Source of the DNA: an uncultured Collinsella sp.
Lineage (GTDB): Bacteria > Actinomycetota > Coriobacteriia > Coriobacteriales > Coriobacteriaceae
DNA length: 10,289 bases
Assembly: GCA_900752345.1 (NCBI GenBank)
Contig: CAADVA010000085.1
Span: forward strand, 1-10,289
Direction of reading: 5' to 3'
Shown here: positions 1-5,773 of the stretch, in pieces
Position numbering within the stretch: position 1 is the stretch's first letter
Layout: every line of letters starts with the position of its first letter
The notes under the pieces: generated by a model
The model's input: the letters and a program-made list of their open reading frames with translations, nothing else
Database searches by the model: none
Told to the model about the DNA's origin: nothing
Position numbers and translations under genes: made by a program

Positions 1-83
1 AGTGCGACGAGCTCGCCGAGAAGGCGCTCGCCTGCAACACTGCCGCCGAGGTCAAGGCGCTGCTCGAGTCCGCAGCTCGTTAA
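1..83 (+). CDS. ptsI: C-terminal end of probable PTS enzyme I (partial, 5' end outside window)
   Basis: An open frame enters from the window edge (first full codon at 3) and stops with TAA at 81-83, leaving 26 residues that begin CDELAEKALACNTAAEV. The pattern LAEKALACNTAAEVKALL resembles the extreme C-terminus of phosphoenolpyruvate-protein phosphotransferase (E. coli PtsI has LAEQALAQPTTDELMTLV near its end). Enzyme I is the cytosolic protein that takes phosphate from PEP and passes it to HPr for all PTS sugars. A sugar-phosphate kinase follows 74 bases downstream on the same strand, which fits a PTS operon. The catalytic His and PEP-binding domains are outside the window, so the call rests on a short tail and could be wrong. 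Confidence 0.55.
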   Translation, partial: CDELAEKALACNTAAEVKALLESAAR

Positions 84-100
84 TTTGGTATCAGAGGTAA

Positions 101-130
101 CCGCGTGGTTGGAATGGGCCGGCCACGCGG
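101..130 (+). promoter_or_regulatory. Intercistronic hairpin between probable ptsI and the first PfkB kinase
   Basis: Bases 101-112 pair with 119-130: twelve pairs, of which two are G-U at 109-122 and 110-121, closing a 6-base loop (113-118). The outer eight pairs (CCGCGTGG with CCACGCGG) are perfect. No T-run follows, so it is not a standard intrinsic terminator. It sits 17 bases after the upstream stop codon and 27 bases before the kinase start. A short CCCT (131-134) could also pair with AGGG (144-147) in the kinase ribosome site. A role in mRNA processing, 3' protection or weak translational control is inferred only. Confidence 0.5.
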
Positions 131-157
131 CCCTCACATATACAGGGGGTACTGTAA

Positions 158-1090
158 ATGTTCTACACGCTAACCGCTAATCCGGCTGTCGACATGACGG
201 TCTCGAGCTCTCCGCTTGAGCCCGACGAGAACGTCCGCACCGGCTCGGCCAGCTACACGGCCAACGGCAAGGGCCTGGACGTGTCCTTCGCCTTTAAGAA
301 GATGGGCGTCGACACCGTCGCGCTCGGCTTCTTCGCCGGCTTCACGGGCAAGTTCATCGTCGAGGAGGTCATGAACCTGGGTTGCCTGTGCCGCCCGGTC
401 TGGACCGACGGCATCACGCGCATCAACACCTACGTCAACGATGGCCAGCACGAGTACGGCATCCTGAACCCCGGCGCCCCGATTACGCCGCAGCACCAGG
501 AGGAGCTCTACAACATCCTGGACACCGCGGGCGACCTTGAGTGCCTGATCGTCTCCGGTTCCGTGCCTCCCAAAGCTACGCCCGACTTCCTGGCTCAGGT
601 CATGGAGCACGCTCAGGCTCGTGGCGCCGACGTCGTCCTGGACCTGTCCTCCGACAAGCTCAAGGAGCTCGCTCACAAGAAGCCGCTGCTCATCAAGCCG
701 AACCATCACGAGATGAAGGCTATCTTCGGCGTGCCGGTCGACACCGACGACGAGGTCCGCGTTGCCATGAAGCTCGCCCACGACGCCGGCGTCCAGAACG
801 TGCTGCTCACCCGTGGTAGCCGCGGCGACGCTTACTTCTCCAACGGCGAGGACATCTGGTACGCCAAGCGTGAGTTCAACATCAAGCTGGTCTCTTCCGT
901 CTGCGCCGGCGACTGCACCCTCGCTGCGTTCCTGCACAAGTGGTACAGGGATCGCGACAACGTCGAGGAGGCCATGAAGCTCGCTATGGCCACCGGCGCC
1001 AACGTCGCTGAGTCCGTGGGCATTGGCGACTTCGGTCACGTTGACGAGTACAGCAAGCGCGTTGCTGTCCGTAAGCTCGACCGCAAGTAA
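158..1090 (+). CDS. PfkB-family hexose-phosphate kinase (1-phosphofructokinase-like), copy 1
   Basis: A 310-aa cytosolic kinase of the PfkB/ribokinase fold, closest in layout to 1-phosphofructokinase and tagatose-6-phosphate kinase (FruK/LacC), which use ATP to turn a ketohexose phosphate into a bisphosphate. Visible features are TLTANPAVD at residues 4-12, the substrate-side motif GKGLDVS at 37-43, DGITRIN at 84-90, SGSVPP at 133-138, KPNHHEM at 180-186, and the C-terminal catalytic motif CAGD at 249-252 with Asp252 as expected base. The start is ATG 158, preceded by AGGGGGT at 144-150. It lies 74 bases after a probable ptsI with no promoter visible between, so it may be co-transcribed. Oddities: Asp41 stands where the family normally has Asn, Cys249 replaces the first Gly of GAGD, and there is one extra residue near 224 relative to copy 2. 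The family is secure. The exact sugar substrate is not. Confidence 0.85.
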   Translation: MFYTLTANPAVDMTVSSSPLEPDENVRTGSASYTANGKGLDVSFAFKKMGVDTVALGFFAGFTGKFIVEEVMNLGCLCRPVWTDGITRINTYVNDGQHEYGILNPGAPITPQHQEELYNILDTAGDLECLIVSGSVPPKATPDFLAQVMEHAQARGADVVLDLSSDKLKELAHKKPLLIKPNHHEMKAIFGVPVDTDDEVRVAMKLAHDAGVQNVLLTRGSRGDAYFSNGEDIWYAKREFNIKLVSSVCAGDCTLAAFLHKWYRDRDNVEEAMKLAMATGANVAESVGIGDFGHVDEYSKRVAVRKLDRK

Positions 1091-1117
1091 GCGAAAAGCG
1101 ACAAATTCATGCGCATG

Positions 1118-1151
1118 CGGCGTCCCGATTTCAATCGGGGCGCCGTTTTTT
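1118..1151 (+). terminator. Intrinsic terminator after PfkB-family kinase copy 1
   Basis: Bases 1118-1130 pair with 1133-1145 over thirteen positions with a single G-U pair. The tip is very tight, so the innermost pairs probably open to form a loop. Six Ts follow at 1146-1151. It begins 27 bases after the stop codon, and it separates the first kinase from the second, so the two are probably independent transcription units. Confidence 0.9.
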
Positions 1152-1221
1152 GTCCCACCCGAACTTCGGCGCCGTCCTTCACGCGTTCCACACCGTTCGC
1201 CGAGTTGTTGTAGCCTTTTGC

Positions 1222-1259
1222 CGAAGCGTGGAATATACTTTCATTAACACGATGCTTCG
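1222..1259 (+). promoter_or_regulatory. Candidate promoter and operator for PfkB-family kinase copy 2
   Basis: A good -10 hexamer, TATACT, lies at 1234-1239, about 35 bases before the start codon. No convincing -35 is present at 16-18 bases, the nearest being TTGTAG at 1208-1213 with a spacing of 20. The -10 is bracketed by an inverted repeat: CGAAGC at 1222-1227 against GCTTCG at 1254-1259, with inner GTG (1228-1230) against CAC (1248-1250) and a 3-base offset (GAT). A weak -35 plus a dyad over the -10 would fit a regulated promoter. The binding protein is unknown and the operator role is inferred. Confidence 0.45.
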
Positions 1260-1273
1260 TGAAAGGAACATTC

Positions 1274-2206
1274 ATGATTTATACGCTCACTGCAAATCCC
1301 GCCATTGACTACAACATCTCCTGCGACGGCCTGTCCGCCAATACCGTTACGCGCACCCGCAACGCGGTCTACACCCCCAACGGCAAGGGCCTCAACGTCT
1401 CGTTTACGCTCGACCACTACGGCGTCGACACCACGATCCTGGGCTTCTTCGCCGGCTTCTCGGGCGAGTTCATCGTTAAGGGCGCCGAGGCCCTTGGCGT
1501 GCCCGTTAAGCCCGTGTGGACTGACGGCATCACGCGAGTCAACGTGTTCCTCAACGCCGGTCCCGACACCGAGTACAACATGGTCAATGCCGGTGCCGCC
1601 ATTAACGAAGCCAACGAGCAGGAGATGTTTGAGCTTATTGATTCGCTCGACGATATGACCTGCCTGGTTATCAGCGGCTCGCTGCCCCCCAATACCTCCG
1701 AGGGTTTCCTGGCCGAGGTCCTGCGTCGCGTGAAGGCCAAGGGCGCCGAGTTCGTGCTCGATATCTCGAGCCATCAGCTGGCCGATCTCATTGCCATGGA
1801 GCCGTTGCTCATTAAGCCCAACGACGACGAGCTGCTCGACATCTTTGGCATTAAGGTGAGCGGTGGCGACGATGAGTCCGTCAAGGGCGCTATGGCCGAG
1901 CTCCACGCCAAGGGCGCCAAGAATGTGCTGCTGACCCTCGGTGGCGACGGCGCGTACTTCTCCAACGGCGAGCACATCTGGTTTGCCAACCGAACCTTTG
2001 AGGTTAAGCTGCTATCGACTGTCTGCGCCGGCGATTCCTCGCTTGCTGCCTTCTTGTCCGTGTGGCACGACGCCCCCGAGCGCGTCGAGGACGCCCTGCG
2101 CCTCTCGATGGCCACCGGTGCCAATGTGGTTGAGTGCCCTGGCTTGGGCGATTTTGCCAAGGTGGACGAATATAAGAAGAACATCGAAGTTCGCCAGGTC
2201 TGCTAG
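1274..2206 (+). CDS. PfkB-family hexose-phosphate kinase (1-phosphofructokinase-like), copy 2
   Basis: The second 310-aa PfkB-family kinase and a clear paralogue of the preceding gene. The two share TLTANPA, NGKGL, GFFAGF, VWTDGITR, SGS-PP, LLIKPN and VCAGD in the same order. Here the substrate motif is the regular GKGLNVS (37-43, Asn41), followed by SGSLPP (134-139), KPNDDEL (181-187), the nucleotide-side TLGGDGAYFS (221-230) and CAGD (251-254) with Asp254 as expected catalytic base. I chose ATG 1274 over the in-frame GTG 1259 because AAAGGAA at 1262-1268 is correctly spaced for it, and because the protein then has the same length and N-terminus as copy 1. Likely reaction: ATP-dependent phosphorylation of fructose-1-phosphate or a related ketose phosphate. 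It keeps the canonical Asn, so it looks like the more conventional enzyme of the pair. As in copy 1, Cys replaces the first Gly of GAGD. Confidence 0.87.
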   Translation: MIYTLTANPAIDYNISCDGLSANTVTRTRNAVYTPNGKGLNVSFTLDHYGVDTTILGFFAGFSGEFIVKGAEALGVPVKPVWTDGITRVNVFLNAGPDTEYNMVNAGAAINEANEQEMFELIDSLDDMTCLVISGSLPPNTSEGFLAEVLRRVKAKGAEFVLDISSHQLADLIAMEPLLIKPNDDELLDIFGIKVSGGDDESVKGAMAELHAKGAKNVLLTLGGDGAYFSNGEHIWFANRTFEVKLLSTVCAGDSSLAAFLSVWHDAPERVEDALRLSMATGANVVECPGLGDFAKVDEYKKNIEVRQVC

Positions 2207-2228
2207 CCGCATCGATACATCGTTGCCG

Positions 2229-2264
2229 AACACCCGCTTTGGATTTCCGAGGCGGGTGTTTTTT
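2229..2264 (+). terminator. Intrinsic terminator after PfkB-family kinase copy 2
   Basis: AACACCCGC at 2229-2237 pairs perfectly with GCGGGTGTT at 2252-2260. The stem continues inward over five more pairs (two G-U) to a 4-base loop at 2243-2246. Six Ts run from 2259 to 2264. It starts 22 bases after the stop codon. Confidence 0.92.
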
Positions 2265-2345
2265 GCGCGCTTAACGTATATGGCGTCTGCTGTCTCGTTT
2301 TATCGAATCGACGACGCGATTGCGTGTGCGCGCTTTCCCGTTTCT

Positions 2346-2354
2346 TGCTAGACT
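2346..2354 (+). promoter_or_regulatory. Candidate extended -10 promoter for cca
   Basis: TGCTAGACT matches an extended -10 (TG, one base, then TAGACT at 2349-2354), 47 bases before the cca start. No good -35 lies at 16-18 bases; TTGCGT at 2320-2325 is 23 bases away. The preceding gene ends at a strong terminator, so a promoter is needed somewhere in 2265-2390. This is the best candidate, on weak evidence. Confidence 0.3.
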
Positions 2355-2401
2355 TCTTGAGAACCATCGATTAATGCTCGCAAGTGCAGGAGGCCATAGG
2401 C

Positions 2402-3796
2402 ATGTGCAATGTTTCGCTCAACGGTACGCAGCCGACCGATGCCTCCCTGCGTGTGCTACATGCGCTCGAGGAAGCCGGTCTTGAGGCTTGGTACGTAGGC
2501 GGTTGGGTGCGTGATGCCCGGATGGGGTCCCCCAGCCATGATGTTGACATGTGCTGCAGCGGCCTATGGCAGGAGTCCAAAGCGGCGCTCGAGGCGGCTG
2601 ATATTGCCGTGGTTGAGTCGGGCATTAAATTTGGCGGCATCACGGCCATTTGCGATGGCGAGCGCATTGAGGTCACCACCTACCGCTTGGACGGCTTTTA
2701 CACCGACGGCCGTCACCCCCAGAGTGTGGAGCGTGCGGCGTCGCTTGAGGACGATCTGGCGCGTCGCGACTTTACCGTTAACGCTATGGCCTGGCATCCC
2801 GGGCGTGGTCTTGTCGACCGCTACGATGGCCAGGGTGATCTGGAGCGCAAGCTCATCCGCGCCGTTGGAGATCCCAAGCGTCGTTTTAACGAGGACGCGC
2901 TTCGCATGCTGCGCGCGGTGCGCTTTGCCTGCCGTCTGGATTTTATGATTGAACCCGCGACCAAACGGGCGCTTGCCGAGTGCGCGCCGCTGCTCGATGC
3001 CGTGGCACGCGAGCGCGTGGGTATTGAGCTTGAGGGCATCCTTTCGACTGGTCACGGGGGAGACGCGATGCTGCGCTACCCCGAGCTTGTTTGTGCCGCC
3101 GTGCCCGAACTCGGGCCCGCGCGCGGGTTTGATCAGCGCAGCGTCTATCATGCGTTTAACGTCTACGAGCATATCGCCCGCGTGCTGACGGTGGCAGGGG
3201 AGCTGGCGCTGTGCGACGGCGTCGCGCCCTCGTCGAGCCTTATGTGGGCGGCTTTTTTGCACGACGTTTCCAAGCCCGATTGCTTTACGGTCGATCACGC
3301 CGGCAGCGGACACTTTTACGGTCATCCCGAGCTCGGCGCCAAGAAGGCGCGTTTCATCATGGATCGCCTGGCGCTCTCGCACGATTTGGTACGCGATGTG
3401 TGCCTGCTGATCAAATACCATGACAAGCCGCTGCGTCCCGAGCGATCCTGCCTGCTCAATATGATGCGCGCGCTTTCGGGCGAGGGCGTCGATACGCCGC
3501 GTCTGATGGACGAGCTCATGGACCTTAAGCGTGCCGACACGCTCGGCAAGGCACCTTCGTGTTTCTATTACGTCGAGACGATTGAGGAGATGCGTGCGCT
3601 GGCTCGCGAGTTGCTGGCGGCGGGGGAGCCCTATACGCTCAAGATGCTTGCCATCAATGGTGGGGATTTGATCCGCGCCGGCGTCAAGTCAGGGCCGGAA
3701 CTGGGGCAGCTGCTCAACGCCGCCCTCGATGCCGTGATCGAAGACAACATTCCCAACGAGCGCGAGGCCCTCCTGGCCAACCTCAACCTGGGGTAG
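2402..3796 (+). CDS. cca: CCA-adding tRNA nucleotidyltransferase with HD domain
   Basis: A 464-aa class II nucleotidyltransferase that adds or repairs the 3' CCA of tRNAs in the cytosol. The head domain shows GGWVRD at residues 33-38 and the metal-binding DVD at 47-49, then VTTYR (91-95), RRDFTVNAMA (121-130) and the RNA/ATP-recognition stretch RRFNEDALRMLRAVRF (160-175). A C-terminal HD-type region follows, with H250, HD at 287-288, H304/H308 and H340, as in bacterial CCA enzymes fused to an HD phosphohydrolase domain. I chose ATG 2402 over GTG 2384 because AGGAGG at 2388-2393 has the right spacing. A long palindrome begins exactly at its TAG stop. Two tRNA-Glu genes lie just downstream but already encode CCA, so for them the enzyme would act in end repair. 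A poly(A) polymerase is the main alternative, but length and motifs favour CCA addition. Confidence 0.9.
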   Translation: MCNVSLNGTQPTDASLRVLHALEEAGLEAWYVGGWVRDARMGSPSHDVDMCCSGLWQESKAALEAADIAVVESGIKFGGITAICDGERIEVTTYRLDGFYTDGRHPQSVERAASLEDDLARRDFTVNAMAWHPGRGLVDRYDGQGDLERKLIRAVGDPKRRFNEDALRMLRAVRFACRLDFMIEPATKRALAECAPLLDAVARERVGIELEGILSTGHGGDAMLRYPELVCAAVPELGPARGFDQRSVYHAFNVYEHIARVLTVAGELALCDGVAPSSSLMWAAFLHDVSKPDCFTVDHAGSGHFYGHPELGAKKARFIMDRLALSHDLVRDVCLLIKYHDKPLRPERSCLLNMMRALSGEGVDTPRLMDELMDLKRADTLGKAPSCFYYVETIEEMRALARELLAAGEPYTLKMLAINGGDLIRAGVKSGPELGQLLNAALDAVIEDNIPNEREALLANLNLG

Positions 3797-3899
3797 TTAA
3801 TTTGGGACGGGGCTTTTTTAGCTGCTCCTGCTGTCAATCGGACGAACCGATAGTGATTTTGGCAGAGGTAGCTAAAATAGCCCCGTCCCAAATTAACTA
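3794..3899. repeat. 106-base palindromic element overlapping the cca stop codon
   Basis: The outer 21 bases (3794-3814 against 3879-3899, containing TTTGGGACGGGGCT) are perfect inverted copies. Pairing continues to 3833/3860, giving 40 positions with only two mismatches (3815/3878 and 3827/3866) and four G-U pairs on the + strand. The loop 3834-3859 holds a further small stem, ATCGG (3837-3841) with CCGAT (3847-3851). The left arm begins with the TAG stop codon of cca. No T-run follows the right arm, so it is not a classic terminator, though it may block transcription or protect the cca mRNA 3' end. It carries no ORF. It resembles a REP/MITE-like intergenic palindrome; no other copy is visible in this window. 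Confidence 0.85.
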
Positions 3900-3960
3900 A
3901 CCGGCTGACCTGCGCTTTCCATAACCTGCCGACATTTTTTCGGCAATTTGGAATTTTTTC

Positions 3961-3989
3961 TTGCGCTCGCGTTTTTTGTCCCGTAATAT
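3961..3989 (+). promoter_or_regulatory. Promoter of the tRNA-Glu pair
   Basis: TTGCGC at 3961-3966 and TAATAT at 3984-3989 are separated by exactly 17 bases and lie 35 bases before the first tRNA. Upstream are T/A tracts (3935-3940 and 3954-3959) that could act as an UP element, fitting a strong stable-RNA promoter. A weak hairpin, TGCCGA/TCGGCA (3927-3932/3940-3945), also lies upstream. Confidence 0.7.
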
Positions 3990-4023
3990 ATTTCCTCGCA
4001 GCACGGCAGTGCAGATGTCATGT

Positions 4024-4100
4024 GGCCCGTTCGTCTAGCGGTTTAGGACGCCGCCCTCTCAAGGCGGAGATCACCAGTTCGAATCTGGTACGGGCTACCA
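4024..4100 (+). tRNA. tRNA-Glu (anticodon CTC), copy 1
   Basis: The full cloverleaf is visible. The acceptor GGCCCGT (4024-4030) pairs with ACGGGCT (4090-4096), with a G1-U72 pair. The anticodon stem CCGCC/GGCGG encloses the loop CTCTCAA with anticodon CTC. The T arm is ACCAG-TTCGAAT-CTGGT. A73 and an encoded CCA end the gene. CTC reads GAG, the dominant Glu codon in the neighbouring genes. The sequence is identical to the second copy. Confidence 0.96.
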
Positions 4101-4122
4101 CTTCTTTTCTGCTGAGGCTTAT

Positions 4123-4199
4123 GGCCCGTTCGTCTAGCGGTTTAGGACGCCGCCCTCTCAAGGCGGAGATCACCAGTTCGAATCTGGTACGGGCTACCA
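4123..4199 (+). tRNA. tRNA-Glu (anticodon CTC), copy 2
   Basis: Base-for-base the same 77-base tRNA as the one at 4024-4100, including the encoded CCA, and separated from it by a 22-base spacer (4101-4122). Both sit between one promoter and one terminator, so they are probably processed from a single precursor. A recent tandem duplication or ongoing gene conversion would explain the identity. Confidence 0.96.
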
Positions 4200-4209
4200 T
4201 GAATCTGAG

Positions 4210-4241
4210 ACCCGGACTTCCCACGGAAGTCCGGGTTTTTT
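4210..4241 (+). terminator. Intrinsic terminator of the tRNA-Glu unit
   Basis: ACCCGGACTTCC (4210-4221) pairs perfectly with GGAAGTCCGGGT (4225-4236) around a 3-base loop, followed by six Ts at 4236-4241. It begins 11 bases after the second tRNA. Confidence 0.95.
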
Positions 4242-4311
4242 ATTTCCGAGCAAACCATCTGCAATTCCCATTTGGCCCATAGCTTTTCGTTCTGCTTGTG
4301 GCCCTTGCGGG

Positions 4312-4317
4312 TACAAT
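4312..4317 (+). promoter_or_regulatory. Candidate -10 element for the UPF0104-type membrane protein
   Basis: TACAAT at 4312-4317 is a good -10 hexamer 33 bases before the chosen start codon. The -35 is poor: TTCTGC at 4290-4295 gives a spacing of 16. An in-frame ATG at 4318 directly follows this -10 and would fall at or before the transcript start, which supports the later ATG at 4351. Confidence 0.45.
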
Positions 4318-4350
4318 ATGCAAGATATTTGGACGGTCAGAAGGAGCCTC

Positions 4351-5655
4351 ATGAAGGAGTCCTCTCAGCATACATCTAAGCCCCAGGTCGAGGTTGAGGC
4401 TTCGGGCGGCGATGACAACAAGAGTGCACGTCGCGGTGCCATTTTTATTGGCGTCGTGCTGGTTGGCTATATCGCCTATCTGGTCGTGACCGGTCAGATG
4501 GGGCAGTTTTGGGCTGCCATGTCGAGCGTCCAGGCGCCGTGGCTCGTTGTTGCATGCTTTTGCATGTTCCTGTACCTCTTCTTTGGCATCGTTGCCTATG
4601 CGATTGCCGTCTGGCTCGATCCCATTTCGCCCGTCGGCATTCGCGATCTGATCTCGGTCGAGGCGAGCGGTATCTTCTTTGGCAACCTGACGCCCATGAT
4701 GATGGGCTCTACGCCTGCCCAGATCTACCGCCTGACCAAGGCAGGCCAAAACGTCGGCGAGGCCGGTGCCACGCAGTTCACGCGCTTTATCGTGTATCAG
4801 TTTGGCCTCGTTGCCTGGGGCGCCATTCTGCTTCTTGCTCGCATGCCGTTTTTCGCCGAGCGCTATGGCGACATGACGCTGCTGTGCGTCTTTAGTTTTG
4901 GCGGTCACTGCTGCATTCTGCTTGGCATCTTTGCCGTCGCGCTCATGCCCAAGACCGTCACACGTGTCGCGCACTGCATCATCAATTGGCTCGAGCGAAT
5001 GGGCGTCTCGGCCTCCAAGATCGAGGGCTGGCGTACGTTTGTCGACGGCGAAATCTACTCGTTCTCCGAGAAGTTCAAGCTTTCGGCCGGCCATTTTTCG
5101 TCCATGCTGCTCACGGTGGTCATCACCATGTTGCAGCTCGCGTTTTTCTATCTCGTGCCGTATTTCCTGATGCTTGCCTTTGGCCACCACGAAGTTGACT
5201 TTTTCTTGGTCATGGCCGCGAGCGCCTTTGTTCAACTCCTGAGCTCTGCTGTTCCCCTGCCCGGTGGCACCGGTGGTGCCGAGGGCGGCTTCGCGCTGTT
5301 CTTGGGTCATTTCTTTGGATCGGCGTCGACCGCCGGTTACCTGCTGTGGCGCCTCATTACGTTTATCGCGCCGACTATTTTGGCCGCGCCCCTGCTGGGC
5401 CTCAAGAGCGCTCACAACGAGAGTATCCATGCACGCTGGGATCGCGTGATGCGCAAGCTCGGACGAACGCCTCAGACGTCCTCTAAGCCTGCAAAGCCCC
5501 ATCCTGTGCATGCGGTTACCGTGGATCCCAATCAACATGCTCAGAAGGCTTCTGGGGCCGCCAAACCGGCGCATAAGGCCTATGTGCGCCAGACGGGCGA
5601 CGGCATCCGTGTGTCCCCGGCTGCTTTGAACAAAAAGAAACACTCTAAGGCGTAA
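4351..5655 (+). CDS. UPF0104 / LPG-synthase-TM family integral membrane protein (flippase-like)
   Basis: A 434-aa polytopic inner-membrane protein. A short charged N-terminus (1-28) is followed by hydrophobic segments at about 29-49, 62-87, 147-164, 175-199, 252-278, 284-302 and 327-351, then an 80-residue basic, Pro/Ala/Lys-rich tail (355-434) that is probably disordered and cytosolic. Family hallmarks are GNLTPMMMGSTPAQIYRL at 111-128 and PLPGGTGGAEGGFALF at 302-317, the two conserved Pro/Gly loops of the lysylphosphatidylglycerol-synthase transmembrane domain (UPF0104). Members without the synthase domain, like this one, are thought to move lipids or lipid-linked intermediates across the membrane. 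The substrate here is unknown. Start ATG 4351 is preceded by AAGGAG at 4341-4346. It is probably monocistronic or read into the TetR gene 118 bases on; no strong terminator lies between. Confidence 0.8.
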   Translation: MKESSQHTSKPQVEVEASGGDDNKSARRGAIFIGVVLVGYIAYLVVTGQMGQFWAAMSSVQAPWLVVACFCMFLYLFFGIVAYAIAVWLDPISPVGIRDLISVEASGIFFGNLTPMMMGSTPAQIYRLTKAGQNVGEAGATQFTRFIVYQFGLVAWGAILLLARMPFFAERYGDMTLLCVFSFGGHCCILLGIFAVALMPKTVTRVAHCIINWLERMGVSASKIEGWRTFVDGEIYSFSEKFKLSAGHFSSMLLTVVITMLQLAFFYLVPYFLMLAFGHHEVDFFLVMAASAFVQLLSSAVPLPGGTGGAEGGFALFLGHFFGSASTAGYLLWRLITFIAPTILAAPLLGLKSAHNESIHARWDRVMRKLGRTPQTSSKPAKPHPVHAVTVDPNQHAQKASGAAKPAHKAYVRQTGDGIRVSPAALNKKKHSKA

Positions 5656-5773
5656 TAGTTGGTCGTGCGTTCTTCATGTTGCCGGGCATTTTTGTGCCGG
5701 ATGGGGGATAATCCTCTTACGTAGATTAACTCTCATCTGTTGATGAATGCTCGCATTCCGAAGGGATACAACC

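Noticed and set aside
170..1039. 289-aa open frame on the - strand opposite the first kinase, and the similar one at 1244-1975 opposite the second
   Set aside because: They mirror the kinase genes in a GC-rich genome, have no ribosome site or recognisable domain, and the kinases on the + strand have full family motifs.
3927..3959. TGCCGA/TCGGCA hairpin with nearby T-runs as a terminator for cca
   Set aside because: The stem is only six pairs, its T-run is in the loop, and the next T-run is 9 bases past the stem. The T/A tracts fit better as upstream sequence of the tRNA promoter.
4018..4282. Open frames on both strands across the tRNA pair, including a - strand product rich in ARTRFELVISALRGRRPK
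   Set aside because: They are translations of the two tRNA-Glu genes; the repeated peptide arises only because the tRNA is duplicated. This is a known annotation artefact.
4240..5643. 467-aa open frame on the - strand opposite the membrane protein
   Set aside because: It is a shadow of the UPF0104-type gene: the composition is Arg/His/Gly-rich without domains, whereas the + strand frame has membrane segments and conserved motifs.
5679..5700. Imperfect CCGG-G-CA/TGCCGG hairpin after the membrane protein gene as a terminator
   Set aside because: The stem is short with a bulge and has no T-run after it; too weak to call.
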